This document shows, piece after piece, positions 53,422 to 62,246 of a stretch of 64,000 nucleotides of DNA. Under the pieces are notes generated by a model. The model was not told where the DNA came from and did not search any database. It was given only the letters and a program-made list of their open reading frames with translations. This DNA comes from Candidatus Peregrinibacteria bacterium CG10_big_fil_rev_8_21_14_0_10_55_24. Lineage in GTDB: Bacteria; Patescibacteriota; Gracilibacteria; Peribacterales; Peribacteraceae. The stretch's first letter is position 1. Each line of letters starts with the position of its first letter. The DNA lies in contig PFDV01000003.1 of the NCBI GenBank assembly GCA_002772745.1, positions 1-64,000 of the forward strand, written 5' to 3'. Both the position numbers and the translations under genes were made by a program.

Positions 53422-55185
53422 ATGCTTAGAACCCATACCTGCGGCGAGCTGAGCTCGAAGAACGCCGGCAAAACCGTTACCCTCTGCGGATGGGTGCACC
53501 GACGTCGCGATCACGGCGGTTTGATCTTTGTGGATTTACGAGATCGCTACGGATTTACACAGATTGTTTTTGACCCGGAGAAGAAACAGGTGTTCTCCAC
53601 CGCAGAAACCGTACGTCCGGAATGGGTGTTGCGCATTACCGGCGCCGTACGCAAACGCCTGGAAGGCGCAGAGAGGAAAGAGAACCCCACAGGGGAAATC
53701 GAAGTGGTTGTGGAGCATATAGAAATCCTCAACCAGGCGAAAACTCCTCCATTTGAAATTGATCAGGAGAAGGACGTCAACGAGGAAGTGCGGCTGAAGT
53801 ACCGGTATCTCGATATGCGCAGGGAACGATTGAGAAAAAACCTCCTGCTCCGCCATGAATTTCTACGCCTCACCAGAGAATTCTTTGCGCAGCGGGATTT
53901 TATCGAGATCGAAACTCCTATCCTCATCAAGGGCACACCGGAAGGAGCACGTGAGTACCTCGTACCTTCCCGTCTCCATGGTGGACAATTCTATGTGTTG
54001 CCGCAATCTCCTCAGCAGCTCAAACAGCTCACTCAAATCGGCGGTTTGGACCGCTACGCACAGATTGCACGCTGTTTCCGGGACGAGGACCTGCGTGGAG
54101 ACAGGCAACCGGAATTTACACAGTTGGACCTGGAGATGTCTTTTGTAACCGCAGAGGACGTCATGCAGATCAATGAAGAGGCGCTGACTTCCATTACGAA
54201 GAAACTGCGGCCCGACGTGAAGATCCTTGAGTCTCCATTCCCGCGCTTCACTTGGGAAGAGGCTATGAACCGTTTTGGATCGGATAAACCGGATATCCGC
54301 TACGCACTGGAGCTTGTGGATGTCACTGATCTTTGCAAGGGATGTGGCTTCGGCATTTTTGCCGACGCCGTGAAAAATGGCGGCGTGGTAAAAGTGTTGC
54401 GCGTCCCTGGTGGGGCAATATTCTCCCGCAAGGAAATCGATGGACTCACGGAAACGGCAAAAGTCTACGGTGCAAAAGGGTTGGCGTGGATAAAGTGCTT
54501 GGAGGGGAAATTTGAGGGGGTCCCTGTGGCAAAGCTAGGCGAGGAGACAACGAAGCAGCTTGCAAAGGCCGCCAAGGCAGAACAGGGGGATCTCCTTCTC
54601 TTCACCGCAGACACCTTTGGCATTGCCTGCACCAGCCTGGGCGCGGTGCGCATCGACGTAGCAAAGCGCTTGAATCTCATCCCGCAGAATGTCTTTGCCT
54701 ACTGTTGGATCACGGATTTCCCCATGTTTGAGATAGAGAAAGAGACAGGGGAATTGGCCGCTATGCACCACCCGTTTACCCGCCCTAAAAACGAGCACAT
54801 TGAGAAGATCGCATCGGATCCTCTCGAGGTGAAAGCGGAAGCGTATGACCTGGCTCTCAATGGTAATGAAATTGCCGGCGGTTCCATCCGTATCCATGAG
54901 GAAGCCCTGCAAAAGCAGATTTTTGACGCACTCAAAATCACGGATAAAGACGCCGAGCGCCGTTTCGGCCATATGTTGGAAGCATTCCAGTACGGAGCTC
55001 CTCCGCACGGCGGGATCGCCTGGGGTTTGGATCGTCTGGTGATGCTCTTTGCCGAGGAAACAAGCATCCGTGAAGTCATCGCTTTCCCCAAGGATCAGAA
55101 AGCGAAGGACCTCATGCTGGGCGCCCCCACGATGATCCCCGAGAAGCAGCTTTCCGAGCTCCATATCCGTGTCGTTGAGGATTAG
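53422..55185 (+). CDS. aspS: Aspartyl-tRNA synthetase, bacterial type
   Basis: This class II synthetase charges tRNA-Asp. The N-terminal OB fold (VTLCGWVHRRRDHGGLIFVDLRD) is followed by the catalytic domain with ETPILIKGTPEGAREYLVPSR (motif 1), FRDEDLRGDRQPEFTQLD (motif 2) and the closing GIAWGLDRLVMLF (motif 3). The GAD insertion domain typical of bacterial AspRS is between motifs 2 and 3. Length 587 aa is normal. Whether it also charges tRNA-Asn cannot be told from sequence alone. Confidence 0.97.
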   Translation: MLRTHTCGELSSKNAGKTVTLCGWVHRRRDHGGLIFVDLRDRYGFTQIVFDPEKKQVFSTAETVRPEWVLRITGAVRKRLEGAERKENPTGEIEVVVEHIEILNQAKTPPFEIDQEKDVNEEVRLKYRYLDMRRERLRKNLLLRHEFLRLTREFFAQRDFIEIETPILIKGTPEGAREYLVPSRLHGGQFYVLPQSPQQLKQLTQIGGLDRYAQIARCFRDEDLRGDRQPEFTQLDLEMSFVTAEDVMQINEEALTSITKKLRPDVKILESPFPRFTWEEAMNRFGSDKPDIRYALELVDVTDLCKGCGFGIFADAVKNGGVVKVLRVPGGAIFSRKEIDGLTETAKVYGAKGLAWIKCLEGKFEGVPVAKLGEETTKQLAKAAKAEQGDLLLFTADTFGIACTSLGAVRIDVAKRLNLIPQNVFAYCWITDFPMFEIEKETGELAAMHHPFTRPKNEHIEKIASDPLEVKAEAYDLALNGNEIAGGSIRIHEEALQKQIFDALKITDKDAERRFGHMLEAFQYGAPPHGGIAWGLDRLVMLFAEETSIREVIAFPKDQKAKDLMLGAPTMIPEKQLSELHIRVVED

Positions 55186-55225
55186 CGCTTTTCGCACAGG
55201 AATGGCTTTGTAGCGCGTTTTTTGC

Positions 55226-55231
55226 TATAAT
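55226..55231 (+). promoter_or_regulatory. Perfect -10 TATAAT, predicts leaderless mRNA
   Basis: TATAAT is followed by 6 nt (AGCCAG) and then the ATG at 55238. With start sites usually 7 nt after the -10, transcription would begin at the A of the ATG. Confidence 0.65.
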
Positions 55232-55237
55232 AGCCAG

Positions 55238-56248
55238 ATGACATCTGGACCTTCTGGCGGCATGGACCCCACGGCACAGGGAAAAGAGTTCCTGGAACAG
55301 CAGTTTGCTCAGGCTCAGAAACGCGCTCAGGAGCAACGTGAACACGAGCAGGAAATCCGCGAGGCACATCGGACGGAGCAAACAGAGATAATGGCAGACG
55401 CCCAGCGCAAACTCGGACAAGAGGCGGCACAGGAGGAAGCTCGCCGCGAAGCGGCGAAGCGGTTCGCTGAGCAGAAGAAGCGCCGCGAAGCGGAATTGGA
55501 AGAGATGAAGAAGAAGCAGGAGGAAGAGCACAGGCGCCTGGAAGAGGAACGGGAGCGCAAACGCAAGGATTTGGAGGCACAACGTGAGTACATGGCGCAC
55601 TTAGAGGAACTCAATGCGTTTGCGATTGAAAAGGAGCATCGCAAGGTGAAAGCTGAGCAGACAGGTTTGCGCTTGCGTAAGGAGGCCGAACAAGCCGCAG
55701 AGCGGCAGAAGCGCCAGGCAGACTCCGATGCGCACCAGAAACAGCGCAAAATTGAAATTGAGGCGGGTAAGAAGCGAGGGCAGACAGATGAAGAGGAACG
55801 ACGCAAAATCCTTGCGGAGGAAGAGGAGGCAAAAGTGAAGAAAACCAAGCTCGATAACATCGACCGCAAAAGGCAAATGGATATTCAATTTGAGTTCCGG
55901 CAGAAGCGCGCTCAGGCCGAGCGGATTGAGGACCGCGCTCTGCGCCTACGCACTCTCGCTGATCTTGAACGACAGGAACGCGGCGCACTCGCCGACATGA
56001 CCGCAGAAACTACCAAGGTAAAGACAGACATCCAAGTAGAAGCCCGTAAGGATCAATTCGATATTTCTTCTCGCGCACAGCGCAAACGTGAGCAGCTCAC
56101 GGTGGAGGAGCGCGAGCAGAAGGAGGAGGCCCACCGTGAGGCGCAGGAACGCAAACGCCAAGCGGATCGGGAACTCAAAGCACGCTACGAAAAGACGAAG
56201 GAAATCCAGGGGAAAATCCTTAAAGGAGAAGATGTAGATGAGAAATAG
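55238..56248 (+). CDS. Long charged coiled-coil protein, 336 aa
   Basis: After a short Gly/Ser N-terminus (MTSGPSGGMDPTAQG), nearly the whole chain is a continuous alpha-helix rich in Glu, Lys, Arg, Gln and Ala (EEMKKKQEEEHRRLEEERER and similar), expected to form a coiled coil or single alpha-helix. There is no signal peptide or membrane segment. No catalytic motif is seen and low-complexity sequence prevents a family call. It has its own TATAAT promoter and precedes tRNA-Leu. A filament or structural role is plausible but not shown. Confidence 0.82.
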   Translation: MTSGPSGGMDPTAQGKEFLEQQFAQAQKRAQEQREHEQEIREAHRTEQTEIMADAQRKLGQEAAQEEARREAAKRFAEQKKRREAELEEMKKKQEEEHRRLEEERERKRKDLEAQREYMAHLEELNAFAIEKEHRKVKAEQTGLRLRKEAEQAAERQKRQADSDAHQKQRKIEIEAGKKRGQTDEEERRKILAEEEEAKVKKTKLDNIDRKRQMDIQFEFRQKRAQAERIEDRALRLRTLADLERQERGALADMTAETTKVKTDIQVEARKDQFDISSRAQRKREQLTVEEREQKEEAHREAQERKRQADRELKARYEKTKEIQGKILKGEDVDEK

Positions 56249-56281
56249 CCCCCTCTCCTAGGCAGATGGCGGCGAGAATCC

Positions 56282-56287
56282 TAGACT
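56282..56287 (+). promoter_or_regulatory. -10-like TAGACT upstream of tRNA-Leu
   Basis: TAGACT ends 9 nt before the first base of the tRNA, a suitable distance for transcription to start just upstream of the mature 5' end. Confidence 0.4.
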
Positions 56288-56296
56288 GCATACCGT

Positions 56297-56383
56297 GCCC
56301 AGGTGGCGGAATTGGCAGACGCACCAGCCTTAGGAGCTGGTACCCGCAAGGGTGTAGAGGTTCGAGTCCTCTCCTGGGCACCA
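56297..56383 (+). tRNA. tRNA-Leu (anticodon UAG), CCA encoded
   Basis: The acceptor stem GCCCAGG (56297-56303) pairs with CCTGGGC. The anticodon stem CCAGC/GCTGG holds loop CTTAGGA with anticodon TAG, which reads CUN leucine codons. A long variable arm (TACCCGCAAGGGTG) is typical of tRNA-Leu, and the T arm contains GGTTCGAGTCC. The 3' CCA is encoded (56381-56383). Directly after it begins a palindrome whose first bases overlap the CCA end. Confidence 0.97.
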
Positions 56384-56410
56384 CGTAAAGGCGCTGCGCG
56401 CCTTTACGTG
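56382..56410. repeat. 12-bp perfect hairpin directly after tRNA-Leu
   Basis: CACGTAAAGGCG (56382-56393) and CGCCTTTACGTG (56399-56410) flank a 5-nt loop. The left arm begins inside the CCA of the tRNA. It could act as terminator, but there is no T-tract. Confidence 0.75.
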
Positions 56411-56638
56411 CCACGTGGCGGCGAAGCCGCTTTACGTGGCTTCAACGGCGCGCCTACGTGGCGCCGCTGGTTCTAACTTCGTTGAGTTTGTGCACCATTC
56501 GACTCACAATTCGTTTCGCTCACTGCTCGCTCATGGTAAACCACGAGTCCAACTTGCAAGCGAGTCGAATGACCCCGAGCAGAGCAGCGAAGTCGGAGAG
56601 TCCTAAAGAGAAACCGACGCGTCGTCCTGGAGAAAGAA
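56384..56638. other. Palindrome-rich intergenic region between tRNA-Leu and the coiled-coil gene
   Basis: About 255 bases without a gene. Besides the two palindromes at the left end, GGCGCGCC occurs near 56447, and CATTCGACTC (56496-56505) is repeated inverted as GAGTCGAATG (56562-56571). No integrase gene or second copy of the tRNA 3' end was seen nearby. Confidence 0.55.
56410..56440. repeat. Second nested palindrome after tRNA-Leu
   Basis: GCCACGT (56410-56416) pairs with ACGTGGC (56434-56440), enclosing GCGGC-GAA-GCCGC (56418-56430). It shares the CACGT motif with the preceding hairpin. Confidence 0.65.
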
Positions 56639-58564
56639 TTACTCTTGGTTCTTCTGAATCTCACCAAGAGCGAGCTCGAACGCGAGCGCGATGAATTCAT
56701 CCCGCTCATTTACAGATGCAATCTCCCCGAAATCTGGCACCCAGGATTCTATCTGCTGCTTATCGCCGACAGTGACCGTTACCGTTCTCGCTGCGGTATC
56801 AATGGAGTAGGTTGCTCCTTCGGGAAGAGCGCTCTCCCGCGCTTCCCCTCGTACGACGAACTTATCGCGAATTTGCTCGGAGTTTAGCCCCCGGAGATCT
56901 GCATTTCCTTCCGGAATTTCGGAAGTTTCTCCCTCGGCGGCAGGAGCAGCTGCTGGTTCGCCAGGCGCCGCATCGGGCGGTCGGGCTGGAGATTCTTCTG
57001 TTGGGACTTCTGCTGCGGGAGTAGCTGCCGCCTCGGTCGTAGGAGCAGGTGCTTCCGCAGGCGGCTCAGTGCCCTCCGGTGCCCCAGATGGAGCTTCTGC
57101 GACTCCTTCTGCTGCTTGCTCCTTCTGCAACTCGGCCCTCAGAGCGCCTGCGACTAACTGCTTAATCGCGGAGGTGAGTTTCTTAGGATCCTTCACCGTG
57201 TAGGTATCACCGCTTTTCTCCAGCCCGACCGCCCGGATCCCGCCAAATTGTTTCTCCAGAGCCTGCGCCAGCTGGACCATGGCCGCGTTATCTGCTGCTT
57301 CGAGCCGAGGTGTAACTCCATCCGAACCAACTGACGCTTTGATAAGGGCAAGGTACGGAATCTTCTTCCCCATGACCTGCGCCAGAGCCTCGGTGATGCA
57401 CTTATTCATTGCGGAGACGCATTGTTGTGCTTCTCCCCGCCATTGATTGAGTGTGGCGATTTCACCAGAAAGCCTTGTAATCTCAGCATCAATTTGCTGG
57501 GGTGTTCGTACGGCAATCTTCTTCTGCAATTCTTCGACTTTCGTCGTGAGTTCACCTTGGAGTGTCTCAAGTTTCTGCTTAAGACTTCCGCTGCCGGGCA
57601 GAGAAATTTTATCGAGATTCACCGGGTCGATTCCCTCTATTGTTGCACCTGCCTTAAGCTTCAATTTCCCTGTTGCGACATCTGGATCAACCTTGTCCAA
57701 ATTGCTGATAAGCTTTTGTATCACATCGAGTTGTGTTTGCGTGTTGCCAAGTTCCTGTTTCGCCTGTTCCACCTGAATTCCACTCGCTTGCGCACGACCT
57801 TTCTCCGTGGTGAGAGTTTCTATTTCCTTCGTTTTCTTTGTCACCAAGCTCTCTGCTTGGGGTGGTTCGCCTGTCATTTCGGCCTGAAGCCTCGCCCGTG
57901 TTTCTTGGTTATTTCTCATCTCTTGACGCGCGTCTTTCTGCGGATACGGACGTCCCTCGACTAGTGCGTAAAACGTTTGAATGATCTTGAAGACGTTGGC
58001 GATAACCTCGCCAAAGCTCCTGGCATCGCGCATGTCTTCCGCAGCGCGGTTCATGTCGCGCATGTATGCCTCTTGGGCGTTCTGTGGAGGATCGGTGAGA
58101 TCCTCAAGTTTCCGTTCGCCGTTCTTCACGCTATCCTGAAGTCCGTAGAGTTCCTTTTGCGTATCACGCACCTCGCGGGCAAGGGCCTTCTCCTTTGCCT
58201 GTAATTCGGGATTCTGGGGATCTTCCCTGAGTTGCGCCTGCACTTGAGCGTACTCTTCTTGGTTCTCTTGGAGCTTCGTTCCAAGTCCTTCCTGCTTCGC
58301 CGACAGCGTTTGCTTAGCCTGTTCCAATTCAGCCTTCGTGCGCTCTACGGGATCACCAACGCCCTGCGTTTCTGCAAATTGCGTAACGTCCTTCATACGA
58401 TCCCCAAGTTCTTTAAGTTTGTCTCCCGCTTGTGCCAGGCGTTCATCTGCTCCCTTTGCAGCTTCGACGTTGGGCTTAAGAACTTCTGTTCCCCTTTCCG
58501 GCGCTGCACCAGGGACTTCTGGTGTTGATGGTGACTTTGCGGCTTCTTGTCCTGGAGGTGCCAT
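56639..58564 (-). CDS. Large coiled-coil protein with Pro/Ala/Glu-rich linker, 641 aa
   Basis: There is no signal peptide or membrane helix. The N-terminal part (about 1-40) is Pro/Ala-rich; residues about 40-400 are helical and rich in Glu, Gln and Lys, with coiled-coil heptads. A small mixed domain (about 400-485, VMGKKIPYLALIKASVGSDG) is followed by a low-complexity Pro/Ala/Glu linker (about 485-560) and a C-terminal domain with strands (YSIDTAARTVTVTVGD) and an acidic helix. No family is recognised. It lies 5 nt after the 111-aa gene, so the two are probably co-expressed. Confidence 0.82.
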   Translation of the reverse strand: MAPPGQEAAKSPSTPEVPGAAPERGTEVLKPNVEAAKGADERLAQAGDKLKELGDRMKDVTQFAETQGVGDPVERTKAELEQAKQTLSAKQEGLGTKLQENQEEYAQVQAQLREDPQNPELQAKEKALAREVRDTQKELYGLQDSVKNGERKLEDLTDPPQNAQEAYMRDMNRAAEDMRDARSFGEVIANVFKIIQTFYALVEGRPYPQKDARQEMRNNQETRARLQAEMTGEPPQAESLVTKKTKEIETLTTEKGRAQASGIQVEQAKQELGNTQTQLDVIQKLISNLDKVDPDVATGKLKLKAGATIEGIDPVNLDKISLPGSGSLKQKLETLQGELTTKVEELQKKIAVRTPQQIDAEITRLSGEIATLNQWRGEAQQCVSAMNKCITEALAQVMGKKIPYLALIKASVGSDGVTPRLEAADNAAMVQLAQALEKQFGGIRAVGLEKSGDTYTVKDPKKLTSAIKQLVAGALRAELQKEQAAEGVAEAPSGAPEGTEPPAEAPAPTTEAAATPAAEVPTEESPARPPDAAPGEPAAAPAAEGETSEIPEGNADLRGLNSEQIRDKFVVRGEARESALPEGATYSIDTAARTVTVTVGDKQQIESWVPDFGEIASVNERDEFIALAFELALGEIQKNQE

Positions 58565-58569
58565 GATAA

Positions 58570-58905
58570 TTAAAGGGTAGAAAGTGCGGATTCAATCTCG
58601 CTGAGTACTGCCTGTTCGTTTTCCTTGTCACGGTTTTCCCGAGCAGTGAGCACGCTCTTGCGATAAACATTCACTTGAGATGTAAGGTCATTCACATATT
58701 CACGGAAGCGCTCATCGTAATGCGTAAACGCCTTGCGGTATCGCTCACGGCGTATCTGGGAATCCTCGCTGGATTCGGTTTTATACTTCTCGCGTAAGAG
58801 TGGGAGTTGTGCTGTGGTGAGCTCAGGTTCAATTTCCCCCATGAGCGCATCGTAGAGCTCACGGGGTGTCGGCATGACCGGCAAAGGGACAGAGGAATCC
58901 GCCAT
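58570..58905 (-). CDS. Hypothetical helical protein, 111 aa
   Basis: The ATG at 58905 (MADSSVPLPVMPTPRELYDAL) is chosen over an upstream frame extension because a promoter with consensus spacing lies between the two. The product is acidic-basic mixed and helical, with no signal peptide or membrane segment (for example YRKAFTHYDERFREYVNDL). No family is recognised. It is followed after 5 nt by the 641-aa coiled-coil gene. The pair resembles the small-plus-giant pair at 13661-23977 in layout, not in sequence. Confidence 0.75.
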   Translation of the reverse strand: MADSSVPLPVMPTPRELYDALMGEIEPELTTAQLPLLREKYKTESSEDSQIRRERYRKAFTHYDERFREYVNDLTSQVNVYRKSVLTARENRDKENEQAVLSEIESALSTL

Positions 58906-58930
58906 GAAAATGAATGTGTGTTCAACAATT

Positions 58931-58959
58931 ATTGTATCACAAATAGCAATTTTCAGCAA
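58931..58959 (-). promoter_or_regulatory. Promoter of the 58905 gene
   Basis: On the minus strand TTGCTG (58954-58959), a 17-bp spacer and TACAAT (58931-58936). The leader to the ATG would be about 18-19 nt, AT-rich, without a ribosome-binding site. It lies in the gap after mfd. Confidence 0.7.
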
Positions 58960-58976
58960 TATCCGGGACATGGGTG

Positions 58977-61900
58977 TTATGCCTCTTGCGGTGGCTCTGT
59001 GTCCTTTTCCTTTGCCTTGGCCTTCTTGCGCTGCAGTGCCTCAATATCGCGTGTTAAGGCCCCTAGCCACTCCATGACGGTGTTTCCGCGTCGCAGGAGC
59101 TCTTCCTTACGAATACGCAGCGTGGAGCCGCTGATGCGCCATTGGGGGTTCTTGGAGAGTAATTGCATGATTTCCTTGGCTGTCACCCAACGCACGAGCG
59201 TTAGGACTACTTCGTCCTCCCCTTTGCCTACGTTCTCCTCCTTCACGCGTTGAACACCGGCTCTGCGGCATGCCATCTTGAGCTTGAGCACAGCAAAGAG
59301 ATTCCGTACCGGAACCGGCGGCGCCCCATATTCCTCAAGGAGATCTTCCTCAAATTCTGCGAGAATATTTTCATCCTCGCTCCCTGCAAGCTTCTGGTAC
59401 ACCGAGATTTTCTCCTGCTCATCGGTAACGTAGAAAGATGGGATCATCGCTTCTACCGGGAGCAAAATTTCCACGTTCACATCTTCTTCTCTCGCCTCCT
59501 TGCCACCCAGCTTCAACTCATCCATGGCGGCCTTGAGCATGCGCAAGTAGTGGCTGACACCAACGGTCTGCATGGCGCCTGATTGGCTGGCCCCGAGGAT
59601 TTCCCCTGCTCCTCTGATCTCCAAATCCCGCATGGCCACCTGGAACCCGCTTCCCAACTCGCACGCCTCTACAATGGCACGCAGACGTTTTTTAGCGTCT
59701 TCCTGAAGCTTCTGGCCATGGTAGAGGAAGTACGCATACGCCTGGACCTTGCTGCGGCCTACACGACCGCGAAGTTGATAGAGCTGCGAAAGACCGAAGT
59801 TTTCCGCGCCGTTCACAATCAGGGTGTTGGCACGAGGCAGGTCAATGCCGTTTTCCACGATGGTGGAACTCACAAGGACGTTAAAGCGCCCCTCCTTGAA
59901 GGCGAGAATGCGCTCTTCAAGCGCGCTGGGCTTTAGTTGTCCGTGCCCTACAACAAAGGTCGCTTCGGGTATGAGTTCCCGGAGCTTATCGGCAAATGCA
60001 TCGATGGTCTCTACGCGATTGTGCAGCATGTACACTTGCCCCTCACGCTCAATCTCCGTGAGAATCGCCTGGCGAATGAGGGCGTCGGAGTACTTGCGCA
60101 CCTCGGTAATGATGGGGAGTCTCCCGGGGGGCGGTGTGGTGATCGTTGTGATATCACGCAGTTTATGGAGACCCAAATTGAGCGTACGCGGGATGGGGGT
60201 TGCCGTGAGCGTGAGAATGTCCACGTTCGCACGCATTTCCTTGAATTTTTCTTTCTGCTTCACACCAAACCGCTGTTCTTCGTCAATAATTACAAGCCGT
60301 AAATTGAGGAATTGCACATCATCCTGCAGTAGACGGTGTGTGCCGATAATAATGTCGATATCCCCTTTCCTCAGCCTCTGCAGAATGGCGCGCTGTTGAG
60401 AGGGGGTACGGAACCGGCTGAGCATTTCAACACGAACGGGGAAGTCTTTCATGCGTTCACGGAACGTGCAGTAATGCTGGTCGGCGAGAATGGTAATGGG
60501 AGCGAGGAGCGCCACTTGCTTACCATCTTGTACGGCTTTGAATGCCGCGCGCATGGCAACTTCCGTTTTCCCAAATCCCACATCTCCGCAAACGAGCCGA
60601 TCCATGGGGTACTCGCTCTCCATATCATGTTTCACGTCCTCTATGGCTTTTAATTGCCCCGGAGTTTCTTGGTAGGGGAACCCCTTTTCAAAAGCATGTT
60701 GATCCCCGGTGTCATCTTCGTAAGCGAACCCTTTGGACTTTGCACGTTTTGCATAGAGCTCCAAAAGCTCCTTGGCGATCTTCTGAGTTTCTTTCTTCGT
60801 CTTTTCGGTGATGCGCTTCCATTCTTGCGTTCCAAGGCGGGTAAGAACCGGAGCGTTTCCCTCCTCGTACACGAACTTGCTCAGTTTGTCGGCCTGATCC
60901 ACAGGAACGAAGAGTTTGTCTCCTTCCGCGTACGTAAGCTCCAAATATTCTCGTAATGTATTATCGACCTCCTTCTGGGTCATACCTTCAAAGTGCCCGA
61001 TGCCATGCTCCATGTGTACGACGTAATCCCCCGGAACAAGCGAGGTGATAAAGTCCAGAGCGAGTTTTTGAATGCTGCGCTGTTTTGCTGCTTTTTTTAG
61101 GGTAAAAATCTCACGATCGGTGAGGAGAGCGAACTGAAGATCGGGGTTTTGAATGGAATGTGGGAGGAGGTCGTCTTCTCCTGCATGGATTAACGTGAGC
61201 GCGCCGGTTTTTTCCTCCTGCTGTGTTGTAAAGGCAATGTGCTCTTCTGTAAGGATTTGCTTCAGCTCTTCCGTACGTTTGGTAACGACAAAAAGCGACC
61301 AACCTTGCTGGAGTTTGTCTCGGACATCGTTAAGAAAATCTGAGAGTGTGTAGAATTTGAGTACAGAGAGATACCGCAAGTGCACGTGATTATCATCTCC
61401 GGTGGGAAACGGGGTAAACCGAAGAAAGGCGTGCTTGAGGGGGGGCTCTACATCATCCTGATCATCGAGCGCAATGAGAATGTGAGAACCAAGCTGCGTG
61501 CCGATAGACTCCATACGTTCATACACAACAGGAAAAATCGCCAGGCTACCGCTTATGGGTTGAGCTTTGGAAAGATCGTCACGGTCAACGGAAAGAATTG
61601 CTCCCACGGTTTCAAAGTCGAGCGATATTCGATAGGGGTGGTCTTCTTGTATGGGAAATATATCAAACACATCTCCTATTCTCCTGTACTCCCCAGGCTG
61701 GAGATACAAATCCTCACCATGCTGATATCCAATGGCAATGAGTGCTTCAACGAACGCGGTGAAGTTTATACGTTCCCCTTTTCTTAAGAGAATCTTACGT
61801 TCTTCCAGCTCTGTGAAAAGGGGAAATTGCTGTTGCCATGTGGCTTGACTACAGACGTATATATCATTATTGGTGCCCTGCATGAAGGAAAGAAAATGTT

Positions 61901-62180
61901 GGAGTGCTTCTGGAATAATCTCTTCATCGCCATTCTCCACCGGTACCAAATGATGTGAGGTTTGGCCAAAAAAGTTGAGCCAGTGCTGCAGGGTATCGCA
62001 TTGGAGATCCTTCTCTGTAATAACAATCGTGCGTTGGGGGTGATGGGAAAGAACGGTACTGAGAATCAGGGCTTTGGCTGTTTCGTTTGAAGCACCGGAA
62101 ACCACCAAACGTCGTTTGGTTTTAAGAAGATCCGCCAGGTTTTTGTGCGTCTCACTCCCAAGGAGGAGAGATGGTCGCAT
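58977..62180 (-). CDS. mfd: Transcription-repair coupling factor Mfd
   Basis: Mfd removes RNA polymerase stalled at DNA lesions and recruits UvrA. In order: a UvrB-homology region (about residues 1-330), the CarD-like RNA-polymerase-interacting domain (VPGDYVVHMEHGIGHFEGM, about 375-395), helicase motif I GDVGFGKTEVAMRAAF (about 530), motif II in VIIDEEQRFGVKQKEKF (about 630), motif VI region QLYQLRGRVGRSK, and the C-terminal TRCF domain. The ATG at 62180 gives 1067 aa; a TTG three codons earlier is possible. It follows dnaN by 66 nt. Confidence 0.96.
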   Translation of the reverse strand: MRPSLLLGSETHKNLADLLKTKRRLVVSGASNETAKALILSTVLSHHPQRTIVITEKDLQCDTLQHWLNFFGQTSHHLVPVENGDEEIIPEALQHFLSFMQGTNNDIYVCSQATWQQQFPLFTELEERKILLRKGERINFTAFVEALIAIGYQHGEDLYLQPGEYRRIGDVFDIFPIQEDHPYRISLDFETVGAILSVDRDDLSKAQPISGSLAIFPVVYERMESIGTQLGSHILIALDDQDDVEPPLKHAFLRFTPFPTGDDNHVHLRYLSVLKFYTLSDFLNDVRDKLQQGWSLFVVTKRTEELKQILTEEHIAFTTQQEEKTGALTLIHAGEDDLLPHSIQNPDLQFALLTDREIFTLKKAAKQRSIQKLALDFITSLVPGDYVVHMEHGIGHFEGMTQKEVDNTLREYLELTYAEGDKLFVPVDQADKLSKFVYEEGNAPVLTRLGTQEWKRITEKTKKETQKIAKELLELYAKRAKSKGFAYEDDTGDQHAFEKGFPYQETPGQLKAIEDVKHDMESEYPMDRLVCGDVGFGKTEVAMRAAFKAVQDGKQVALLAPITILADQHYCTFRERMKDFPVRVEMLSRFRTPSQQRAILQRLRKGDIDIIIGTHRLLQDDVQFLNLRLVIIDEEQRFGVKQKEKFKEMRANVDILTLTATPIPRTLNLGLHKLRDITTITTPPPGRLPIITEVRKYSDALIRQAILTEIEREGQVYMLHNRVETIDAFADKLRELIPEATFVVGHGQLKPSALEERILAFKEGRFNVLVSSTIVENGIDLPRANTLIVNGAENFGLSQLYQLRGRVGRSKVQAYAYFLYHGQKLQEDAKKRLRAIVEACELGSGFQVAMRDLEIRGAGEILGASQSGAMQTVGVSHYLRMLKAAMDELKLGGKEAREEDVNVEILLPVEAMIPSFYVTDEQEKISVYQKLAGSEDENILAEFEEDLLEEYGAPPVPVRNLFAVLKLKMACRRAGVQRVKEENVGKGEDEVVLTLVRWVTAKEIMQLLSKNPQWRISGSTLRIRKEELLRRGNTVMEWLGALTRDIEALQRKKAKAKEKDTEPPQEA

Positions 62181-62246
62181 GTGAGACAAAGAAAAATACC
62201 TATGAAAACCGGCGCAGAAAACACTTGCGAACCGCGCGGGCGGTGC

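Noticed and set aside
56297-56638. Integrated genetic element at tRNA-Leu
   Set aside because: No integrase, no duplicated tRNA 3' end and no shift to phage-like genes were found; only palindromes are present.
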